DNA of 64,000 nucleotides. Source: Craspedostauros australis (Eukaryota; Bacillariophyta; Bacillariophyceae; Mastogloiales; Achnanthaceae). The DNA is taken from contig JAMXDE010000030.1 of the NCBI GenBank assembly GCA_026770025.1, positions 406,001-470,000 on the forward strand. The letters are read 5' to 3'. The notes beneath the pieces were generated by a model. It was not told where the DNA came from. It saw only the letters and a list, made by a program, of their open reading frames with translations, and did no database searches. The position numbers were made by a program, and so were the translations under genes. This document shows positions 57,191 to 64,000 of this stretch, one piece after another. The stretch's first letter is position 1; each line of letters opens with the position of its first letter.

Positions 57191-60100
57191 ATGGCAGCCG
57201 AAGTGAACACCGAGGCGACATCAGCCACACCCAAGACCGCAGATGGCGCCATCGAAGACCCAGTTGCTGCGCAAGACAACGGCAGCACCAGCAATGGCAC
57301 GAATGCAAGCATGAACAACGGCATGGACAGCACTGCACATGATGCTGCGGACGACAGCATGTGCAACAAGGCAAAACGAGGGGTGCTGGGATCATCGCGC
57401 AGGCGCGCCTCCTCCTTCGTTTACCTGACGTCCAAGGAGCACAACTTCTTGCAGGAGCTTTCCATGGTCGGAACGGACAGCGAGATCGAACTGGCATGGG
57501 AACGACTCCATCAGGAGGAACTCATGTTCATGCCATCGGTTGCTCATGATGCCACAACCAAGCCAGCCGAGCTAAGCAGGCATGACGCTGACTCCACTGC
57601 TGCTGCTACAACAACTGCTACCACAACAACTGCTGCGACTGCAACTACAACTGCAACTGACGTGGAGGTGAAAGCAAACGCAAGGCCACCGCTGCCGAGA
57701 ATCCCAAAGCCCACATCATTTGCGTCCAACGCAGCTGGTCTTCAAAATGGCGATGTGAATGGCATCAATTCACAGGATTCCGTCCACAAGAAGATGGGCC
57801 GGTCCACATCAGTGGGTTCCGCCCGTCGCAACCAGGTGCTGCAGCAACGACGTCAGCAGCAACCGGATGGCAAGGACTCGCCACACGTGCTTCTGTGGAA
57901 GGCACACGAGCAAGGGTTGGGGACCTTGGTCACGACGTCGAATGCGACGGGTGCGGGGACGCTGTTCGTTCCAGCCGATGCGCCGCCACATCTCTGGCTG
58001 CAGTCGCAGGCAAAAGCCAACCAAAGGGACAGATCGTCATCGACCAACCAATCGGCGTCAACCACAGCAACACCTCCAACCGTCATCCAGCCACTCCCAT
58101 CCACTCTCCGGATTCCGCAACGCCGACGAAACAGCAGCCACGGCAGCAACAGCAACAGCTTGAGCAGCTACTACAAGTCCGCCGCTGCGCCAGGAGCCAA
58201 CAAGAGGCTGTCATTCTGCGGCAGTGTTCACAGCACCACCTCGGCCGCATCATCGTTGACCCCCGATGACATGCATCGCTTGCATGCTGCAGCGCACGCG
58301 ATTTTCCGAAGCAAGGTGCAACGCAGATCGATCAAACTCCCTGCCTCCGTCACTCTGCAGCAGAGGTTGCAAATGCAGCAGCAACAACGCGACATCCCAA
58401 CTGCAAAACTCAGACGCAAATTTCAGCGTTCCCAATCGCTGACCGTCGCTGCAGCATCCTTTGCAAACAAGACAATGGCAGCATCGCGGCTATCGCCAAT
58501 GCCCAAGCGATCGTCGATGTCAAAATCACAGTTTGGTGCCCTCGCATCTCAGCCAATGCCGCTGGCCCGACGTGGCAGGACGAAGTCAGTCACCTTCTCG
58601 GAGGGAGCAAACGATGGTGCCATTCCGACGCCAACTCCAACCTTTCGCAGGCCGAAGCTTCTGGCTCGCAGACAGTCGGACACATTGGCCTACGCCTCAT
58701 CGTCGTCATTGCCAATCGACGATGCTCCTGTGCCAACGTCGCAACCAAGCACAGCTCGTCTTGCAAGGATCGCATCTGACGCAGGATCCATCGCGTCCTT
58801 TGCCAGCATCCGCCCGGCCACCGCAATTCGAAGCGACTCATCCACGACAGTGGCAAGCATTGGCAATGTGAGCATCCCACCGATCCAACCGGCAACAGCG
58901 CTGCGATCACAATCGACAGCCACAGTCGATACGTTCCCCCCAATCCCTCCAGGCAAGGCGATGCGCGGCAATTCCATCTCAACAGAGACCAGCATCCCAC
59001 CTATCCAACCTGCGACGGCCATCCGGTCCGAATCAACTGCTACCAACAACACCTTCCCACCGCTCCCACCGGGCGTTGTGATGCGAGGCGAGTCAGTTGC
59101 CACCAACATGACGAATGCGACCATCCCATCCATTCGTCATGCGACAGCGTTGCGTTCCCAATCCACCATCTCGACGGACAGCGAGTTGCCCTTGCTTCAG
59201 AATTCGGCACCAGCAACATCGTCACGTGTTCAATCAACCGCGACCACTGCGACATTCCCACCCATCCAACCCGCAACTGCCGTGCGGTCCGAATCGTCCA
59301 CCGCCACTTTTCACGATGCATCAACACAGCAATCATCTGGAGTCGTCAACCAAGACGACACCCCGATCACAGCTCCCACCACAACCACGCAGCTGTGCTT
59401 CCGCGATGCTGTCGTCACCATCCCACCACCACCATCCGTCAACGCGGCAGAGATCCTGCGCGCGCAGTACGAGGCTTCGGATCAGGTGGCTATGGCATGG
59501 GCGACGGCCGGCAACATGTCGTCATTTGCAACAAGCACATCGCAGTCCTCGCAAACCAACAGCCAACACGATCAAGAACAGCAGCAACAAAATCCCCCTC
59601 TTGATCATGTTCCTGCTACCATTCCGACTGTCCCAACTGCGGCCACAATGCCGAGCGCCGCATCGACTGTCACAACCATCGAGTCTGCTGCAACGGCAGA
59701 TTCTTCAATGGATCTTGACACCATGAGTCAAGCTTTGCCTTCGTCAACACCATCAGACGCCAAGATGCCTTCCCTCACCACGGAAGAACATGATGCGCCA
59801 ACAGGGGCATCCGACACGCCCACAGCCAAGAAGAGTCCACCAAAACCTGTCCTGTTGCGCCTGGCATCAAGAAACAATTACGACGGCGAGGGTGTGGAAG
59901 TCAGCGAAAGTCCGTCGAATATGTTGCAGCAGCAGCAGCAGCAGGGTTCGTTGCAGGCAACGGAAGATGCCACAGCACATGGCCAAGACGACGATGGTCA
60001 AGATCAGCAGCAGGAACCAGTGGTGCTGGATTACACTGATGTGGATCACAGCGCCGCCGTCGAAAACGCTGGGTCAAGCGAAGGGGCCTATCATCACTGG

Positions 60101-61591
60101 CAGCAACAGCTACAACAACGGGCACAGCAACAACCTCCGCAGAGCATCATCTGGTTCTCTCGACTGTTGAGCCATGGAAACACACCGATGGATCAGAGCC
60201 ATGGCAACCATTACCTGTCAACCTCATTTGATGAATCGTCGTACTACCACTACAAGGACGGTTTCCAGAACCAGGGCGCTTTGTTCAACCAAGATGCGCA
60301 CGATGACATCTTTCGCATTCGTCGTGCCGTGTCGCACGACAACGATCAGTCGTTCATCCCAGAGATCATCGCCACAACGTCTGCACCAAATCTGGAGATG
60401 TCGAAATATTCCTCGCATGATCCCTTGGATGCCTCCACTATTGGCACACAGCGCGATCCGGAAGCCCTCAGTCACTTTGATACGCAGCATGCCCACCGCA
60501 TGCACTCTGAGGACGGCGATACTGATGACGACGACGACGACGACGACTACCAGGACTCTTGGGATATGTCATCGGTGCCAGACAACGAACGGTTCGACAG
60601 CTGGAACATCATGAAGGACGATTACGCGAACGGTTACGGAGGTGGTGGCACGTTGGGATTTTCCATCCTTGGCACATCGGCGGACGATGTGGCGGCGTCA
60701 CCTCATGTCCTGAGCCCTCCGTTGATGGAATCACTTCAAGGATTCTTCCCGTTTTCCAAAAATGGAGAAAACTTCTACCTGAAGTACTCCCTCGTCCGCG
60801 ACGGCGCATCCCTCGGGTCCTTCCTTCAGCATGCAAGAGGGGCGCAGTACACAATACTGGCGCTGGAGACGGTGGATGGCGAAGTGTTCGGCGCCTTCAC
60901 CGGCCAGGCATGGCGGAAGACATGGAAGTACTTTGGCACAGGCGAATGCTTCCTGTGGCGGATGCGCAATCACCGCTTGGCGCCGAAGAGCCGATCCGTT
61001 CTGGAGCAGGCGCAGCTGGAAAGCGAGATCGATGTCTTCCCGTATGCCGGTGCCAACGACTACATCCAGCTCTGCACGAGCGATCGACTTGCGGTTGGAT
61101 GGGGCACCCCTGCCGATAGCACCGGCCCCATGCCAATTCCCACCGTTCCATCCTCCTCCTCTTCTCACAACTTCTACGACGATGACGATGGCGGACAAGA
61201 AGCAGGCGAAAAGAAGGAGGAATATCCACACACGGCCACCAACTACACATCAACCCACCTGGACACCATTGGTGGTCCAGCGACGGGTAGCAGTGGCCTC
61301 GACACCAACACGCACACCAGCAACAACAACAGTGACAGAACACAGCAACAGCAGCAACAGCCGGACTGGGGATTTGGTTTGGTCATCGAAGGAGATGATC
61401 TGCTCCATGGAACAACGTCCCCGTGTCTGACATTCAACAGCCCATCACTGTCGAAGGTGCACAGCGACGGAACCAAGTTCGAAATCGTCAATCTCGAACT
61501 CTGGACGTTAACACCGTGCTCAACAGAAGCAGAGGCTGAGAAACTGGAGCTCTCGCGATTGTTTTTGGAACGCCATGCGGCATGGCCATAG
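57191..61591 (+). CDS. TLDc-domain protein with long disordered N-terminal region
   Basis: 1466 residues from the ATG at 57191. The frame extends a little upstream only from a GTG. Residues 1-1170 are low-complexity, rich in Ser, Thr, Gln, Pro and Ala, with several basic Ser-Arg patches, a poly-Gln run and an acidic run (TDDDDDDDDYQDSWD) near 1120. Residues about 550-720 repeat a motif like PPIQPATALRSQST five or more times. The C-terminal TLDc domain, about 1180-1445, shows FYLKYSLVRDGASLGSFL, VFGAFTGQAWR, YFGTGECFLWRM, GANDYIQLC and GFGLVIEGDDLLHGTTSPC, in the family order. TLDc proteins act in resistance to oxidative stress and as V-ATPase regulators in other eukaryotes; the role here is inferred. 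Two acidic/Ser/Gln-rich inserts interrupt the domain. No intron is evident. Confidence 0.9.
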   Translation: MAAEVNTEATSATPKTADGAIEDPVAAQDNGSTSNGTNASMNNGMDSTAHDAADDSMCNKAKRGVLGSSRRRASSFVYLTSKEHNFLQELSMVGTDSEIELAWERLHQEELMFMPSVAHDATTKPAELSRHDADSTAAATTTATTTTAATATTTATDVEVKANARPPLPRIPKPTSFASNAAGLQNGDVNGINSQDSVHKKMGRSTSVGSARRNQVLQQRRQQQPDGKDSPHVLLWKAHEQGLGTLVTTSNATGAGTLFVPADAPPHLWLQSQAKANQRDRSSSTNQSASTTATPPTVIQPLPSTLRIPQRRRNSSHGSNSNSLSSYYKSAAAPGANKRLSFCGSVHSTTSAASSLTPDDMHRLHAAAHAIFRSKVQRRSIKLPASVTLQQRLQMQQQQRDIPTAKLRRKFQRSQSLTVAAASFANKTMAASRLSPMPKRSSMSKSQFGALASQPMPLARRGRTKSVTFSEGANDGAIPTPTPTFRRPKLLARRQSDTLAYASSSSLPIDDAPVPTSQPSTARLARIASDAGSIASFASIRPATAIRSDSSTTVASIGNVSIPPIQPATALRSQSTATVDTFPPIPPGKAMRGNSISTETSIPPIQPATAIRSESTATNNTFPPLPPGVVMRGESVATNMTNATIPSIRHATALRSQSTISTDSELPLLQNSAPATSSRVQSTATTATFPPIQPATAVRSESSTATFHDASTQQSSGVVNQDDTPITAPTTTTQLCFRDAVVTIPPPPSVNAAEILRAQYEASDQVAMAWATAGNMSSFATSTSQSSQTNSQHDQEQQQQNPPLDHVPATIPTVPTAATMPSAASTVTTIESAATADSSMDLDTMSQALPSSTPSDAKMPSLTTEEHDAPTGASDTPTAKKSPPKPVLLRLASRNNYDGEGVEVSESPSNMLQQQQQQGSLQATEDATAHGQDDDGQDQQQEPVVLDYTDVDHSAAVENAGSSEGAYHHWQQQLQQRAQQQPPQSIIWFSRLLSHGNTPMDQSHGNHYLSTSFDESSYYHYKDGFQNQGALFNQDAHDDIFRIRRAVSHDNDQSFIPEIIATTSAPNLEMSKYSSHDPLDASTIGTQRDPEALSHFDTQHAHRMHSEDGDTDDDDDDDDYQDSWDMSSVPDNERFDSWNIMKDDYANGYGGGGTLGFSILGTSADDVAASPHVLSPPLMESLQGFFPFSKNGENFYLKYSLVRDGASLGSFLQHARGAQYTILALETVDGEVFGAFTGQAWRKTWKYFGTGECFLWRMRNHRLAPKSRSVLEQAQLESEIDVFPYAGANDYIQLCTSDRLAVGWGTPADSTGPMPIPTVPSSSSSHNFYDDDDGGQEAGEKKEEYPHTATNYTSTHLDTIGGPATGSSGLDTNTHTSNNNSDRTQQQQQQPDWGFGLVIEGDDLLHGTTSPCLTFNSPSLSKVHSDGTKFEIVNLELWTLTPCSTEAEAEKLELSRLFLERHAAWP

Positions 61592-62297
61592 GCACGAGCT
61601 ATTCCAAGCGATGTGGAGTACTCTGCATCGAAAGTACTGATGCACTGCTTCAGAGAGATCCGTCAGGACCACCGATCCGGATTGCGCAGCTACGAGCGAC
61701 ATGAAACCCGTTCAGTGAAATCATCATTGAGACTGTTACTACATTGCCAAGCTATCATGTGCACTCGTCCAATACCTAAGATACTAACCGCTCAGACTCA
61801 GAGCATACTTTCCACTCAAGAGGATCATTAGCACTTTTCTTGTAGTTGTACTCATCGTTGTGCTCCTCCTCCAGAACAGAGCGATGCTCCGACCGTTCCT
61901 GTGATGGATGTGATGCTCACTTTTCGTGCCAACTCCCTCGTGTCTTTTCGAAGACGAGGATGGGAAACATCATACCTGTAAAGTACGACTATGAGCAAGA
62001 CATGGACATAGAATCCCACAAGGGGGATGGATTGGATTGACGTGTGTAGGAGTATTTCCTACAAAGAAAGGGAGACAGAGATCGGCGCATGCCCACAGTC
62101 GCATGTGGCATCACGTGGCAAAGCGCTCTCAGGAGGGCACGAAACGAAGCCAGTACGGGAGAGTGCTCACTTTTTGCGCGAACCAAATAACAACAAAACC
62201 CCAACACAACAACAAACAAGAAAGAAAGCAGAATCAACACCAGTAACAACACCAATAACAATAGTAGCATCACCACAACAGGCAAACACAATCAACA
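61592..62297. other. Intergenic region
   Basis: TLDc 3' flank and the leader of the next gene. No protein-like frame. The last 100 bases are rich in caac and acaa words up to the ATG at 62298. Confidence 0.5.
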
Positions 62298-62720
62298 ATG
62301 AAGTTCATTTGTCTGGCATCCATGCATGCTGTTCGCAGAAGCGGCTCAACCTCTGCTTCCTTCGCAGGTCTTCGTGCCAAGAAGTTGGCATGCATCCCAG
62401 ATCATGCCTCTGCCCCCATTCGTCGTGGGTTTGCTGCAGATGGTGCTGCAGGGGGTGCAAGTAAGAATGGAGATCAACCAGCTGCTTTCCAGATCATGAC
62501 TCAAGACGACTTTGCACTGGCAAAGCAGGTGGCCATCGTTGCTGTCGTTGGTGGTGGCATTGGTGCTACTGTTGTGGGCAACATTATCAAACTCTTGGTC
62601 GATGACAGCATCAACAAGAATGCAGCCCACACCAAGGATATCATCGACTATGTGGACCAGACTGTGGAACACCGTATCAAGGAGACTTTCAAGGGCACCA
62701 CCAAAGAAGCGCGCAATTAA
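62298..62720 (+). CDS. Small putative mitochondrial membrane protein
   Basis: 140 residues from an ATG in an A/C-rich leader (atcaacaATGAAG). The first 50 residues are rich in Ala, Ser, Arg and Lys with no acidic residue until residue 35, and include APIRRGFAADG, a typical mitochondrial presequence end. A Gly-rich hydrophobic stretch (VAIVAVVGGGIGATVVGNII) near 79-98 is one transmembrane segment with a GxxxG-like pattern. A charged helix follows (DDSINKNAAHTKDIIDYVDQ). I do not recognise the family. Topology suggests a single-pass protein with its charged tail on one side of the inner or outer membrane. Single exon, no close neighbour. Confidence 0.65.
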   Translation: MKFICLASMHAVRRSGSTSASFAGLRAKKLACIPDHASAPIRRGFAADGAAGGASKNGDQPAAFQIMTQDDFALAKQVAIVAVVGGGIGATVVGNIIKLLVDDSINKNAAHTKDIIDYVDQTVEHRIKETFKGTTKEARN

Positions 62721-63853
62721 CAAACGGACAACGTGGCCAGTGTCGCAGGAGGCCGGTTTGTTCAAGGTGATGTGGAAGGGTTGTTGCTCCTTCCTTTCCA
62801 TGCAGCGTGGAAGCTTTGCCTCTGGCTTGGCACATCTTTGGCAAACATGTCCCGCACCAACACCAACACCAACACCAACACCAACAATAACAACAAACCA
62901 ACCAGCTGATCTCTTTCATATGCACTCTACTGTGACACCCATACCATGGATGCCATGGAGGGCAAGAACAGAATGCAGCACACTCCTCATGCTTGTTCAT
63001 AGAATGATTTGATATAACATTATGACAACAAATAGCAATCATCATCGCAAATCATTCCTCCTGTAATATTCGTATGAGTACATTTGTTCGACCGCAGTCG
63101 ATCGAGCAGCGTCATCTTGCCTCAGACATGAGCAGCCCAGATCATGGGTTCCTTTTCTTGCTTGTTGGCTTGATGACAAACCAATCAGCATGCCCGCAGA
63201 ACAAGCCATCATCCTTCCATCCGGTTGCCATTGGCATCTCATCCGTGGGTCTGTAAGAGTGCGCAGAGCGGCACGGAGTCGAACGGAGTTGAGTATCAAC
63301 ATGCGTCCAAGTGCGCAAGTACGAGTAGTGTCGACAACAAGATGATGGAAGAATCAAGGTGGAGGCGAAGTGAGAAAGCGGCGAGGATGGATGATTCCAT
63401 GAACGACAGATCACTGCGTCGCTTCATCACTGCGTACATATCATATCATAGCATGACCATGAGCACAAGCACCAGCTCAATTCCGTTTGTGTGCTCATGT
63501 TAATACATGATATCAAGCATCTGTGCTCTGACCGAACTTCCCGCTTCGATGATTCAGTCTTTGGATGCTTGGTTTCGTTCCCAACAAGACCGCCTGCATC
63601 GATCAGATCACTCCCAAATCCCGAGCATGCGCCACACCAGTCAATTCCATCGCCCACGCGATTCATCAAATACGCTGCATCACGCCTGTCGATGACCGCG
63701 GTGAAGAAATCATCATCGTCAGCGCCATTGTTGGTGCTGCTGTGGATATTGTTGTTCGTGACGTTCATGGTGATGATGGTGGTGGTGTTGTTGTGAGCGC
63801 ATCCATTCCTTTTCGTGGCGCTGGCGGTGCTGATGTCGTTGGAATCGAAATTG

Positions 63854-63886
<33 letters not shown>

Positions 63887-64000
63887 GTGGTGGTGGTGTG
63901 GATACTGGCCAGCAGTTGCTGCCGTTGCTGCCGCTGTTGCTTCTCGTGGTACTGGTGATGCTGACGATGATGTTACACATGGGAAGGAGCAATCGCATGG
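62721..64000. other. Right end of the window: no firmly supported gene
   Basis: A (caacac)-type repeat lies at 62852-62893. On the minus strand an ATG at 63768 opens 113 codons with a protein-like first half (DDDDFFTAVIDRRDAAYLMN then WCGACSGFGSDLIDAG). It could be an exon of a gene entering from the right, but its end is uncertain and no domain is recognisable. Confidence 0.35.
63857..63887. repeat. GTT trinucleotide repeat
   Basis: About ten copies of gtt followed by a short ggt run. On the minus strand it would read as poly-Asn, poly-Thr or poly-Gln/His depending on frame. Confidence 0.9.

Overview
The window looks like nuclear DNA of a photosynthetic stramenopile, most likely a diatom. 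The reasons are Ty1/copia elements with CoDi-type pol motifs, short GT-AG introns of about 160-425 bases with GTGAGT/GTAAGT donors, an ankyrin-HDAC fusion, and a secreted protein with Ser/Pro and Pro/Thr repeats typical of these algae. Species and even class are inference. No rRNA, tRNA, CRISPR or bacterial operon structure was seen.

Bases 1 to about 28,700 are a nest of mobile elements, most reading on the minus strand. The oldest recognisable layer on the left is a decayed CoDi-type copia pol fragment (4768-6244) beside an LTR-like repeat 'D' (6325-7265). A second copia element 'B' (internal part 1-3253, LTR 3254-4767) sits in the RNase H region of that fragment, and its LTR is itself split by a solo LTR of family 'A' (3801-4593). 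A degenerate transposase-like gene lies at 7266-8460. A 3.85-kb minisatellite fills 10309-14164. A second degenerate transposase (14420-16980) abuts another copy of repeat D. That copy is split by an intact, very young family A copia element (17377-25239). A second B-type LTR lies at 27004-27729.

Bases 29,039 to 62,720 are gene-rich. An ankyrin-histone deacetylase (minus, 3 exons) and a 2663-residue CENP-E-like kinesin (plus, 3 exons) are divergently arranged around about 1 kb. A small protein with repeated YWxW motifs (plus) converges on a 2515-residue secreted DUF1800-DUF1501 fusion (minus, 5 exons). Next come a TLDc-domain protein (plus, one exon) and a small putative mitochondrial membrane protein (plus). 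No operon-like cooperation is implied. The HDAC and the kinesin share an intergenic region and both could act in chromosome biology, but that link is inference.

Exon joins were deduced from splice consensus, reading phase and family motifs, not from transcripts. The most unusual items are the fused DUF1800-DUF1501 gene, the minisatellite that is open in all three minus-strand frames with a 13-to-17-bp unit transition, the datable nested retroelements with 6-bp target duplications, and the unrecognised YWxW-repeat protein.
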